Below, piece by piece: positions 36,620 to 44,749 of a stretch of 64,000 nucleotides of DNA. Every line of letters starts with the position of its first letter. Within the stretch, counting starts at the first letter, position 1. Position numbers and translations under genes: made by a program. Below the pieces are notes generated by a model. That model saw nothing but the letters and a program-made list of their open reading frames with translations, was not told the origin of the DNA and did no database searches. Origin of the DNA: Vibrio maritimus (lineage in GTDB: Bacteria > Pseudomonadota > Gammaproteobacteria > Enterobacterales > Vibrionaceae); assembly GCF_021441885.1 (NCBI RefSeq), contig NZ_CP090438.1:1860001-1924000 (forward strand), given 5' to 3'.

Positions 36620-37243
36620 ATGAAACTACAGAGTAAACTGATAATCTGTGGCCTGATGGTTGCGCCACTGGTCGCGGTTGCAACGACACCGGAAGAAGAC
36701 AAGTACGACTATCGCCCTACTCCGGTCGCAGATCAAAAAGCCGACCTGCTCGATGACGATGGAGATGGTGTTATTAATGCGCGAGATCTGTGTATTACAA
36801 CGCCTCAGGGAGCGGAGCTGGATAACGACGGCTGTGAGCAATATATCGATGTGTCGAACTCATTAGCATTGCGTATCCTGTTCGACAATAACTCAACCTT
36901 CATTAAGCCCGTGTTTCAAAACCAGATCTCCGAAATGGCAGCGTTTCTTAACGAGTATCCAGAGACAAGCATCGAGATACAAGGTTTTGCGAGTATTGTA
37001 GGCGACGAAGATAAAAACATGGTGCTTTCTCAAAACCGCGCAGAAGTCGTTAGACAAGCCATTATAAGCAATGGCGTAGACGCTAACCGTCTTACCATTA
37101 TTGGTTTTGGCGAAACCAAGCCCGAGGAACTCGGTAATACTGAGTTTGCTCACGCCATGAACCGTAAAGTGGTCGCATCCGTTGTCGGATACAAAGGCGA
37201 AGTGGATATGGAGTGGACTATTTTCACTAAAATTGGAAAATAG
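36620..37243 (+). CDS. OmpA-family protein with calcium-type repeats
   Basis: Signal peptide MKLQSKLIICGLMVAPLVAVA, then an aspartate-rich calcium-binding stretch (DDDGDGVINARDLC with a second DNDGC) similar to thrombospondin type 3 repeats. An OmpA C-terminal peptidoglycan-binding domain follows (IEIQGFAS, NRAEVVRQAIISNGVDANRL, GFGETKPE, NRKVVASV). 207 residues; ATG two bases after the TolC-like stop. Genes of this type commonly travel with the TolC-like gene in adhesin secretion loci, where the protein probably anchors the complex to the cell wall. Confidence 0.88.
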   Translation: MKLQSKLIICGLMVAPLVAVATTPEEDKYDYRPTPVADQKADLLDDDGDGVINARDLCITTPQGAELDNDGCEQYIDVSNSLALRILFDNNSTFIKPVFQNQISEMAAFLNEYPETSIEIQGFASIVGDEDKNMVLSQNRAEVVRQAIISNGVDANRLTIIGFGETKPEELGNTEFAHAMNRKVVASVVGYKGEVDMEWTIFTKIGK

Positions 37244-37267
37244 ATTATTTAAGCATCATCCACATCT

Positions 37268-37294
37268 AAAGCGCTCTGAATGAGCGCTTTTTTG
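37268..37294 (+). terminator. Terminator of the TolC/OmpA pair
   Basis: The stem AAAGCGCTC/GAGCGCTTT (37268-37276 with 37282-37290) is followed by a T run, 25 bases after the stop. It closes the operon and confirms that no further secretion gene follows downstream. Confidence 0.88.
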
Positions 37295-37365
37295 TTGCGA
37301 TTTCATTTAGATATTAGCTATCTCATGCTAGTCTTGTAAGCAGTTCTTACTGCGAGTATAAAACA

Positions 37366-37725
37366 ATGAGTAAATTAACGTCTGATATCGAACAGAACCT
37401 AAAGCTGTTTATTGAAGAAACAAGCAAAACCCAACTTGTTTGGGGTCTTCGCAACGACGAAGGTTGGTTGGCGGTTGACTCGACTGAGTTCGAAAACAGC
37501 GAAGTAATGCCTTTTTGGTCATCTGAAGAAGATGCTAAAACGCATAATGTAGAAGAATGGGCTGACTTCGAAGTGCTGCACATTCCACTCGATATCTTTG
37601 TTGAAGACTGGTTGCTAACACTGGATGAAGATGGCGTACTAATCGGAACTAACTGGAACGATAAATTAGAAGGTAAAGAAATGGAGCCTTCTGACGTTGC
37701 TAAGCTTTATCTAAAAGCAGATTAA
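37366..37725 (+). CDS. DUF2750 protein
   Basis: 119 residues, acidic, matching the DUF2750 pattern: VWGLRNDEGWLAVDS, then MPFWSSEEDAKTHNVEEWADF, IPLDIFVEDWLLTLDEDG and IGTNWN. Function unknown. Monocistronic, bounded by terminators on both sides. Confidence 0.85.
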   Translation: MSKLTSDIEQNLKLFIEETSKTQLVWGLRNDEGWLAVDSTEFENSEVMPFWSSEEDAKTHNVEEWADFEVLHIPLDIFVEDWLLTLDEDGVLIGTNWNDKLEGKEMEPSDVAKLYLKAD

Positions 37726-37730
37726 TAAAG

Positions 37731-37757
37731 AAAGAGGCGCTTAAAGCGCCTCTTTTT
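37731..37757. terminator. Bidirectional terminator between the DUF2750 gene and queC
   Basis: A ten-base stem AAAGAGGCGC/GCGCCTCTTT (37731-37740 with 37746-37755) lies six bases after the DUF2750 stop. Its right edge touches the queC stop codon. Confidence 0.87.
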
Positions 37758-38442
37758 AGTTGGACTTGTCTTCTAAGGACTTCATTACCGTTTCTTTATT
37801 GTCTAGGTACTGATTCAGTCCATTGGCTCTTAGCTCACATGATGGGCAGTCGCCACAACCATCACCAATCACACCGTTATAACAAGTCAGCGTCTCGTTT
37901 CTAACTAGCTCAAGTGCATCGTATTTGTCTGCTAACGCCCACGTTTCCGCTTTGTCTAGCCACATTAGTGGCGTCACAATATCGAGCTCTCTGTCCATGC
38001 CTTGCACCAAAGCGCTGTTCATCGCTTTGATGAAGTCATTACGGCAGTCTGGGTAACCAGAAAAATCGGTTTCACAAACACCAGTAATCACTGCTTGTGC
38101 ACCAATCTGATACGCATAGATACCAGCAAGCGTCAGAAAGAGAATATTACGACCAGGCACAAAAGAATTCGGCAAACCGTTCTCTTGCAGCTCATGGGAA
38201 ACAGGAATATCGTCTCGAGTCAGCGAGCTGATAGCGAGTTCGTTAAGAAGACCCACGTCCATCACTTTATGAGCTTTCACGCCTAGCTTTTTCGCTACCG
38301 CTTCTGCTACTTCAATTTCCAGCTTGTGTCGTTGTCCATAATCAAACGTGATCGCATGGACTTCATCGTACTGCTCCAGAGCCTGCACCAAACAGGTTGT
38401 GGAATCTTGACCACCACTGAAAACAACTACTGCCTTTTTCAT
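37756..38442 (-). CDS. queC: 7-cyano-7-deazaguanine synthase QueC
   Basis: Converts 7-carboxy-7-deazaguanine to preQ0 with ATP and ammonia in queuosine synthesis. 228 residues from ATG 38442, which has GGAG six bases upstream; an in-frame ATG at 38454 is upstream of that site. The PP-loop is VVFSGGQDSTTC, and the zinc site is GDGCGDCPSCELR with the earlier ETLTC. It lies 35 bases after queE in one operon. Confidence 0.96.
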   Translation of the reverse strand: MKKAVVVFSGGQDSTTCLVQALEQYDEVHAITFDYGQRHKLEIEVAEAVAKKLGVKAHKVMDVGLLNELAISSLTRDDIPVSHELQENGLPNSFVPGRNILFLTLAGIYAYQIGAQAVITGVCETDFSGYPDCRNDFIKAMNSALVQGMDRELDIVTPLMWLDKAETWALADKYDALELVRNETLTCYNGVIGDGCGDCPSCELRANGLNQYLDNKETVMKSLEDKSN

Positions 38443-38477
38443 TACTTTCTCCATTTGCGGAATTCTGCGCTATCCAA

Positions 38478-39158
38478 CTAAGCAATATTCAAATATTTGT
38501 GGGTCTGAACCGACAAGCGCCAGTTACGAGCAATACAGGTCGACATACACAATTCTGTCGCTCGTGGTTTTTGACTGATCGGTTGAAGTGCGATTACTAC
38601 GTCATCTTTAAGTACAACGCCATCTAGCAGTTCATCTAGCTGTTCGATGTTTTTATCTGTCGCTACTGGATGTTTAATCTCGTTCGCACGCTCTAACGCC
38701 GATTCTAATACTTCACGTTTACCTTTCATTGCGACTTTAGGTGACACTGTCACCCATGTAGCATCGGTAACTTTGACTTCAGACGTACCGCTGGTCTCAA
38801 TTTGACATCGAGCACCTATTGCCTCAAATGCTTCACAAAGCGGCGTCAGATCGTACTCACACGGCTCCCCACCCGTGATAACAATATGCTTAGCATTAAA
38901 ACCCTGCGCGTTATACATATCAACGATGTCTTGAGCACTTACATCGCTCCACGTTGGACTATCGCCTTGCTTCGTGATGATTTCTCCAAACGCTCGCTCA
39001 TCCTCTGCTTTTGCTTCCCAAGTTTGCTTGGTATCACACCATGCACAACCAACGTTGCAAATCTGAAGCCGGACGAACACCGCGGGAACGCCTGTAAATA
39101 CGCCTTCACCTTGGATGGTTTCGAACATTTCGTTGATCTTGAATTGTTTACCGCTCAT
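38478..39158 (-). CDS. queE: 7-carboxy-7-deazaguanine synthase QueE
   Basis: Radical SAM enzyme of preQ0 synthesis. 226 residues with the iron-sulfur cysteines in RLQICNVGCAWCDT and the SAM GGE motif in VITGGEPCEYDL. It starts with the conserved FKINEMFETIQGEG. First gene of queE-queC. I looked for a preQ1 riboswitch in the 150 bases upstream and saw none. Confidence 0.96.
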   Translation of the reverse strand: MSGKQFKINEMFETIQGEGVFTGVPAVFVRLQICNVGCAWCDTKQTWEAKAEDERAFGEIITKQGDSPTWSDVSAQDIVDMYNAQGFNAKHIVITGGEPCEYDLTPLCEAFEAIGARCQIETSGTSEVKVTDATWVTVSPKVAMKGKREVLESALERANEIKHPVATDKNIEQLDELLDGVVLKDDVVIALQPISQKPRATELCMSTCIARNWRLSVQTHKYLNIA

Positions 39159-39308
39159 TGAATATTGCCAATTATATAAGATGAGCAGACCTTAAAGGAT
39201 GCGCATTAGAAATTCAATACAAACCCACCGACAAAATTGCTGGTAGTTCACGACACTTTTCCCTATTCTGGAATCGTTTTGTTTTATTTCTTTTTTTAGG
39301 TAAGTCAC

Positions 39309-40112
39309 GTGTACAAACTCATAGCTATCGATATGGATGGCACCCTACTCACATCCGAAAAAACCATCTCTCAAAGAACCAAAGAAGCGATTGCCGCGGC
39401 CAAAGCGAAAGGCGTCACTGTGGTTCTAGCATCGGGCCGTCCACTTAACGGCATGAAGGATGCGCTTGCTGAGCTTGAACTAATACAGCAAGACGATTTC
39501 GTCATTCACTTTAACGGTACCTATGTGGAGAAAGTAGCGAGCGGTGAACGTTTGCACGAGCAAACACTAACAGGTAAAGATGCCAAAGAGGTTGCGCGTC
39601 TGGCTCAAAAGCTCGGTCTCGACTGCCACGCCTTCAGTACTGAAATTGGGTTGATTACACCAAGAGCCAACGCATATACCGATCACGAAGCTGAAATCAA
39701 TAAGCTCGATATCAATATTTATGATTTTGAAAAGCTAGAAGATGATCATCAGATTATTAAAGCTATGATCGTAGGCGAACCTTCCAAGTTAACCGAGCAG
39801 ATCGCCAACATCGATGCTGATTACCATAGCCGCTACACCGTTGTGCAAAGCGCACCTTTCTTTTTAGAGTTCCTTAACCCTCTAAGTAACAAAGGTGAAG
39901 GGGTCAAGGTCATTGCAGACCATTTAGGTATCCCATACGAGCAAACCATGTGCTTTGGCGATGCTGAAAACGACCATCATATGATCAAATTTGCAGGTAA
40001 AGGTGTCGCCATGGCGAATGCGATGGAAGAGACCAAAACCATTGCCGATTACATTACCGACAGCAACAACGAAGATGGCGTTGCGAAAGCTATTGAAAAG
40101 TTTGTGCTATAG
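39309..40112 (+). CDS. yidA: Cof-type HAD phosphatase YidA
   Basis: Sugar-phosphate phosphatase of the HAD IIB subfamily. 267 residues, starting with GTG at 39309. Catalytic DMDGTLL at residues 8-14, motif II in VLASGRP, the motif III lysine in NKGEGVKVI and motif IV in CFGDAENDHHM. Thirty-two bases separate it from the lipid-kinase gene, so the two are probably one operon. Confidence 0.93.
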   Translation: MYKLIAIDMDGTLLTSEKTISQRTKEAIAAAKAKGVTVVLASGRPLNGMKDALAELELIQQDDFVIHFNGTYVEKVASGERLHEQTLTGKDAKEVARLAQKLGLDCHAFSTEIGLITPRANAYTDHEAEINKLDINIYDFEKLEDDHQIIKAMIVGEPSKLTEQIANIDADYHSRYTVVQSAPFFLEFLNPLSNKGEGVKVIADHLGIPYEQTMCFGDAENDHHMIKFAGKGVAMANAMEETKTIADYITDSNNEDGVAKAIEKFVL

Positions 40113-40144
40113 TTTCAGCTAACTCTCTGTTTTAAGGAAGAAAC

Positions 40145-41065
40145 ATGACTACTCGCCTACTACTTAATGGAAAGAAAGCGTCACAAGAAGATATTCGTGA
40201 GGCGGTCTATCAACTTAGGGAACAGGGGCACGAGCTGGAAGTTCGTGTCACTTGGGAAGGCGGAGACTTTGAGAGACTAGTAAAAGAAGCCGGAGAGCAA
40301 GGTGTCACTCGCCTGATTGCTGGTGGTGGAGACGGAACGGTGAACGAAGTCGTTGATGCCTTAATCAGGTATCAACTGCAGCACATTGAGTTAGCCGTTC
40401 TACCTTTAGGCACGGCTAACGACTTCGCTACGGCCTCCGCGATCCCCACAACGTCATCCTACGACGCCCTTCTTCTCGCATTGACCGGCGACGCTACACC
40501 TATCGATGCAGCGTCAGCGAATGAACGACATTTCATCAATATTGCAACCGCAGGCTTTGGCGCGCAAGTGACGGCTAATACGCCCGTAGCTCTCAAGAAC
40601 TTTCTGGGCGGCGGCGCCTACACGCTTGCAGGTGTTGTTCAAGCAATCAACTTTCAACCATTTAGCGGCACTGTACTGTTTGATGGCGAGGTGGTCGAAA
40701 GTAACGTCGTCGTAGGGGCGGTATGCAATGGCAGAATGGCAGGTGGTGGTCAGCCGCTATCTCCTAACGCTCTGCTGAATGACGGCTTATTAAATGTCGT
40801 GTCTCTAGAAGAGTTCTCGCCTACCGATATTCCTGCGGTTGTAGACGAGTTGCTTCAGGATTCTGATTTCAGTGGTAAATATGTCAAACGTAACCAAGTC
40901 AAAACGCTTGAGTGGGTCTCGGACAGTATCATGCCCGTAAACTTAGATGGTGAGCCGCTGATGGCAAAACATATAAAGTTCAGCGTCTTGCCCAACGAAA
41001 TCAAACTTGTGCTACCTTCATGTTCGCCCGTGCTCGTCAACGGCTCAAACGGTGGTCAGGGTTAA
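40145..41065 (+). CDS. yegS: YegS-type lipid kinase
   Basis: Diacylglycerol-kinase-fold enzyme thought to phosphorylate lipids such as phosphatidylglycerol. 306 residues. The nucleotide loop is LIAGGGDGTVNEVVDAL, followed by LPLGTANDFA; the C-terminal beta domain contains VCNGRMAGGGQPLSPNALLNDG. The last 29 bases overlap the convergent RES gene. Confidence 0.92.
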   Translation: MTTRLLLNGKKASQEDIREAVYQLREQGHELEVRVTWEGGDFERLVKEAGEQGVTRLIAGGGDGTVNEVVDALIRYQLQHIELAVLPLGTANDFATASAIPTTSSYDALLLALTGDATPIDAASANERHFINIATAGFGAQVTANTPVALKNFLGGGAYTLAGVVQAINFQPFSGTVLFDGEVVESNVVVGAVCNGRMAGGGQPLSPNALLNDGLLNVVSLEEFSPTDIPAVVDELLQDSDFSGKYVKRNQVKTLEWVSDSIMPVNLDGEPLMAKHIKFSVLPNEIKLVLPSCSPVLVNGSNGGQG

Positions 41066-41507
41066 ACGCAAGTTTAACTACCTCTAGCTCCTCTAAGTTG
41101 AAAGCTGCGTGTTGTAAGTTGAGTAAACAATTAAACTCTCTAGGCACTATTGTCGAAGGGATTTTTAAGCACAAGCTCATCTCGCTCTCAAGCCACTCAT
41201 CACCAATCTGAGCAGTGGAAGATGGCGCAGGGTCTTCTTGCCAATCGTCTGGTAGATAGCCCTGGTCGAGTTCTATGATCAAAGCTTCATCGATATCTAT
41301 GCGATAAAGATCGTAGTCGTTAAGTAATTCGGTATCATTCAAATGAACCAGGACTTCGAGAATCGCAAGTGATTCTGAGGTAGCGAGATAAACACAACGG
41401 TTACCCGCTGAATTCCAGCGCCCACCGTATCGCCTCGCTCCTTCACCATCGAATACTTGCTCGATATTAGTAGCAAATTTCTTTTTGACGATACGATATA
41501 AGAACAT
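41037..41507 (-). CDS. RES-domain toxin
   Basis: Toxin of a RES-Xre type II module; characterised members degrade or modify NAD+. 156 residues. The ADP-ribosyltransferase-like pocket is visible: arginine in MFLYRIVKK, then GEGARRYGGRWNSAGNRCVYLATSESLAILEVLVH, and the C-terminal serine/asparagine region IPSTIVPREFNCLLNLQH. Start overlaps the antitoxin stop (TGATG). The 3' end runs 29 bases into the convergent yegS gene. Confidence 0.93.
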   Translation of the reverse strand: MFLYRIVKKKFATNIEQVFDGEGARRYGGRWNSAGNRCVYLATSESLAILEVLVHLNDTELLNDYDLYRIDIDEALIIELDQGYLPDDWQEDPAPSSTAQIGDEWLESEMSLCLKIPSTIVPREFNCLLNLQHAAFNLEELEVVKLAFNPDHRLSR

Positions 41508-41950
41508 CAGTTGAATACACCGTGTTCAAGGCGACCGATTACGCTCAATACCTCTTCGGTCTCAGCACTGGTTTTCAACATATCGCTTGGCGCAACGTAC
41601 CCGAGAGCTTTAACTGGATTGTGCATCCATTGAAACGCTTTCAACTTATCATCTTCAAATAGTCGCAAAGACGCGTTATACACTTCAGCGTAGCGATAAA
41701 GTCTATCACTCTCTTCAGAAGAGAACTTACCGTCCTTCGCTCGTCGACTCAGAGTCGCACTTTTAATGTTGGTGATACGTGCTAGCTCTTTTTTCTCAAT
41801 GCCTGTAACGTTGGCGAGTTTTTGATAGGTCGCATAATCAAAGCCAGCCTCGATCGCCTCATGCAGTTTGCGACCTCTTGGTGGCACACCAATTTGCGAC
41901 CAAAATCCGGCAGTCGATTGAGAAGGAACAAATTTTGTTGAGGCAGTCAT
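41507..41950 (-). CDS. Xre/MbcA/ParS-type antitoxin (DUF2384)
   Basis: Antitoxin partner of the RES toxin. 147 residues: an N-terminal extension, an Xre-like helix-turn-helix region (YQKLANVTGIEKKELARITNIKSATLSRRAKDG, about residues 41-73), and the C-terminal DUF2384 domain with ALGYVAPSDMLKTSAETEEVLSVIGRLEHGVF. It precedes the toxin gene as usual and probably represses the pair through the palindrome upstream. Confidence 0.92.
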   Translation of the reverse strand: MTASTKFVPSQSTAGFWSQIGVPPRGRKLHEAIEAGFDYATYQKLANVTGIEKKELARITNIKSATLSRRAKDGKFSSEESDRLYRYAEVYNASLRLFEDDKLKAFQWMHNPVKALGYVAPSDMLKTSAETEEVLSVIGRLEHGVFN

Positions 41951-41977
41951 AAAACCTCCATTTGATAGCCTTTAAAC

Positions 41978-41991
41978 ATATCAAATGATAT
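41978..41991. promoter_or_regulatory. Palindromic operator candidate of the toxin-antitoxin pair
   Basis: ATATCA-aa-TGATAT is a perfect inverted repeat 28 bases upstream of the antitoxin start. TTTGAT half-sites flank it at 41961 and 41997. The position suits autorepression by the Xre protein. Confidence 0.5.
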
Positions 41992-42032
41992 ACCAGTTTG
42001 ATCGTTTTCTCAAAACAGACTCCAGAAACAAC

Positions 42033-42057
42033 AAAGGCGACCACTGCGGTCGCCTTT
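42033..42057. terminator. Terminator after nagK
   Basis: A ten-base stem AAAGGCGACC/GGTCGCCTTT (42033-42042 with 42048-42057) lies 17 bases past the nagK stop on the minus strand. The minus side continues with TGTTGTTT. Confidence 0.8.
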
Positions 42058-42073
42058 AACAAATTCAAGCGTC

Positions 42074-42982
42074 TTATTTGATGTTCAAGAATGCTGCACC
42101 ACGAACACCACCTGAATCACCGTGCTTCGCTTTAACAATCTTAGGACACTTAGCCACAGACATTAGGTATTTAGGCACGCGCTTTGGCATCTCTTCGTAG
42201 ATAAGCTCAAAGTTTGACAGACCACCACCTAGCGTAACGACATGTGGGTCGTTCGCGGTGAAGATATTTGCAAAGCAGATTGCCAATAGCTCCATGAACA
42301 TATCAACAAATTCAATCGCATCCGCATCGCCTGCTTCGCGAGCTTTAATGATGTCGATCGCTTTTTTGCTCTCGCCGTAGTAGTTAGCGTAAAGCAACTC
42401 GAAACCGCGACCTGAAAGGTAGTTATCTAGACAGCCTTTTTTGCCACAGCCACAATCAAGCAACGGTGCTTTGTCACCAAGGTGGAACCATGCATCGATA
42501 GGTAGACGCATGTGGCCCAACTCACCCGCAACGTTGTTGCGACCAGAGAACACTTTACCTTCGTAAATTAGACCGCCACCAAAGCCAGTGCCTAGAATTA
42601 GACCCATAACTGATGGGGCATCTTGTAGCTCATCATCCCACGCTTCAGAAAGCGCGAAGCAGTTTGCATCGTTCTCTAGCTTAACTTCGCGACCGATCTT
42701 TGCTTCTAGATCGCGACGAAGCGGTTTACCCTTTGCACAACCAATGTTAACGGTCAGTACCGTGCCATCGTCTGCATCTTCCATACCCGGAAGACCAAGA
42801 CCAACCTTACCCTCTGTACCCAACTCTGCATCGTACTTTGCTACTAGACCAGCAAGTGTATCTAGTAGTACTTGGTAATCATCAACAGGTGTTGGAACGC
42901 GCTCAGTTGCCACACGTTCTAGTTTTTCGTTGAAAGCACCAAACTCAATTTTTGTGCCACCGACGTCAAAGCCGTAATACAT
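42074..42982 (-). CDS. nagK: N-acetylglucosamine kinase (ROK family)
   Basis: Phosphorylates N-acetylglucosamine recycled from the cell wall or taken up. 302 residues. ATP loop FDVGGTKIEFGAF, catalytic aspartate in LENDANCFALSEAW, GTGFGGGLI, and the ROK zinc site (GHMRLP histidine plus DCGCGKKGCLDNYLSGRG). The C-terminal HGDSGGVRGAAFL matches E. coli NagK better than Mak. Monocistronic. Confidence 0.93.
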   Translation of the reverse strand: MYYGFDVGGTKIEFGAFNEKLERVATERVPTPVDDYQVLLDTLAGLVAKYDAELGTEGKVGLGLPGMEDADDGTVLTVNIGCAKGKPLRRDLEAKIGREVKLENDANCFALSEAWDDELQDAPSVMGLILGTGFGGGLIYEGKVFSGRNNVAGELGHMRLPIDAWFHLGDKAPLLDCGCGKKGCLDNYLSGRGFELLYANYYGESKKAIDIIKAREAGDADAIEFVDMFMELLAICFANIFTANDPHVVTLGGGLSNFELIYEEMPKRVPKYLMSVAKCPKIVKAKHGDSGGVRGAAFLNIK

Positions 42983-43138
42983 GAAACTCTCCTTGAAACC
43001 TCAAACCGAGGCAAAAAAATAGATAATTGATGGCATTATCCATATCCCTACCCCCTCAAACTGTGATGGAGCCCCAATTTATACCTTTGCTTGCACTGCT
43101 TGGCTAACAAGTCGTCACCTAACTGAACACAATTAGAG

Positions 43139-43873
43139 TCAGGTCTCGTTTTTTATTAGACCTATGAAATTATTCAGTGCTGGACGAGACATATCGGAAG
43201 AAAAGCGTGTCTTGCTCAACATATAACTTTCACGGAAAACCGCAAACCACTCAGACAAAATCATCGCGTTTCTTGAAGCGCCAAATTGCTCAAACACCAA
43301 ACTCGCGACTTCGGCAGTCGCTAGGTGGTCTTCTTTCTCTGATTTTCGCATCATGTAGTTAGATACAGCTTCTGGTTTGATCGAGCAGACTGGAAAACCA
43401 TCTAAGTATGGAGACTTGCGAAACATTCGTCTCGCCTCGCGCCAACTGCCATCAAGCAAAATGAATAGCGGCTTTTTACCTTCCAATGAAACTAATTTCG
43501 TCTCAGACAACACGCGCTTTTTGTCGTCTACATACTCTTCTGGAAAGACAATGATAGGTTGTAGGGTCTCATCTTTGAGCAGTGCCAACATCTCAGAATT
43601 AGGCACAGTACGATGCCAAGGAAACGCATAGCCCTGTTCCACCGTATCAAGTATCAAGCGACCTGTGTTACTCGGCTTTAGGATTTCAGCATCAGAGACA
43701 AGAAGCATCACCGCAACATCTGAGCTCGGCTCTGGCTGGTGCTCACAGATACAATATTGCTGTGCAATTTGGCATGTTTTACAGCGCACCACTTTTGCTC
43801 CGCGAGCATTAAATGGTTTGGTTGCAGCGGCAAGGCGCTCGTCGTACATTGTATGGAAGGCGTGGCGTCTCAT
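43139..43873 (-). CDS. tapT: tRNA-uridine aminocarboxypropyltransferase (DTW family)
   Basis: Adds the acp3 group to U47 in tRNA variable loops. 244 residues. The zinc-type cysteine cluster is VRCKTCQIAQQYCICEH, and the DxxW motif is LLDGSWREARRMFRKSPYL, matching E. coli YfiP/TapT. The start at 43873 is 75 bases from the divergent sterol-desaturase-family gene. Confidence 0.92.
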   Translation of the reverse strand: MRRHAFHTMYDERLAAATKPFNARGAKVVRCKTCQIAQQYCICEHQPEPSSDVAVMLLVSDAEILKPSNTGRLILDTVEQGYAFPWHRTVPNSEMLALLKDETLQPIIVFPEEYVDDKKRVLSETKLVSLEGKKPLFILLDGSWREARRMFRKSPYLDGFPVCSIKPEAVSNYMMRKSEKEDHLATAEVASLVFEQFGASRNAMILSEWFAVFRESYMLSKTRFSSDMSRPALNNFIGLIKNET

Positions 43874-43948
43874 GTTGGTGTTGCTCTGATAAAAGGTGGC
43901 GGGATTCTACTTCGCCCGTCACAGATAGTAAAAGGAAACTCATCATTA

Positions 43949-44749
43949 ATGGAAAACAGTGACTCAATTCGATTAGCGATTTTTCTGTCCGTACTAATAA
44001 TCTGTGCAGTATGGGAATGGTGTGCGCCTCGAAAAAACCGCACTCGCAGTCGCTGGCTGCGTTGGACGAATAATCTGGGCTTGGTTGGTTTTAACTCACT
44101 GACACTGGCCTTGGTGATGCCTTTACTCGCCATAGAGTCTGCAATGATCGCCGCCGAGAACAATATTGGTTTATTCCATTGGCTTGAGCTTCCTTTATGG
44201 CTCACTATACCTTTATCGGTCGTACTCCTGGATGCCGCTATCTACTTTCAGCACCTCGTTTTTCACCGAGTTCCTCTATTGTGGCGTTTACACCGCATGC
44301 ACCATGCGGATCGCGACATCGATGTCACCACCGGAGCTCGATTCCACCCTATCGAAATAGTACTCTCAATGTGGATAAAAGTGGCTATCGTTATGCTATT
44401 GGGCGCACCGGCCCTAGGCGTCTTGGTATTTGAGGTCGTATTAAATGCCAGTGCTATGTTTAACCACAGCAATGCTAAGCTCCCGCTTGGGGTTGATAGA
44501 TGGCTAAGAAGGGTCGTAGTCACTCCAGATTTTCATCGTGTTCACCACTCTGTCATTCCAAAGGAAACTCATTCCAACTTCGGCTTCTTCTTATCAGTTT
44601 GGGATCGTTGGTTTGGTACCTACCGCGCGCAACCTGAACTCGGTCACGATAAAGTGGAGATCGGCATACCTGAGTTCTCAGCGCCAAACGAACAAAGGCT
44701 GGATAAACTACTTACCCAGCCTTTTAGAAACGATTCAAGCCTTGATTAG
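43949..44749 (+). CDS. Sterol desaturase / fatty acid hydroxylase family membrane protein
   Basis: Membrane di-iron oxygenase family. 266 residues from ATG 43949, preceded by AAAGGAAA; the frame upstream to 43739 is antisense to tapT. Three histidine clusters are present: HLVFH (near residue 105), HRMHHADRD (118) and HRVHH (197), with NHSN between. Four hydrophobic segments precede or separate them. Substrate unknown. Its stop overlaps that of the convergent chemoreceptor gene. Confidence 0.9.
   Translation: MENSDSIRLAIFLSVLIICAVWEWCAPRKNRTRSRWLRWTNNLGLVGFNSLTLALVMPLLAIESAMIAAENNIGLFHWLELPLWLTIPLSVVLLDAAIYFQHLVFHRVPLLWRLHRMHHADRDIDVTTGARFHPIEIVLSMWIKVAIVMLLGAPALGVLVFEVVLNASAMFNHSNAKLPLGVDRWLRRVVVTPDFHRVHHSVIPKETHSNFGFFLSVWDRWFGTYRAQPELGHDKVEIGIPEFSAPNEQRLDKLLTQPFRNDSSLD

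Noticed and set aside
39159..39308. Possible preQ1 riboswitch before queE
   Set aside because: No compact H-type pseudoknot or A-rich tail pattern could be found in either strand of the leader.
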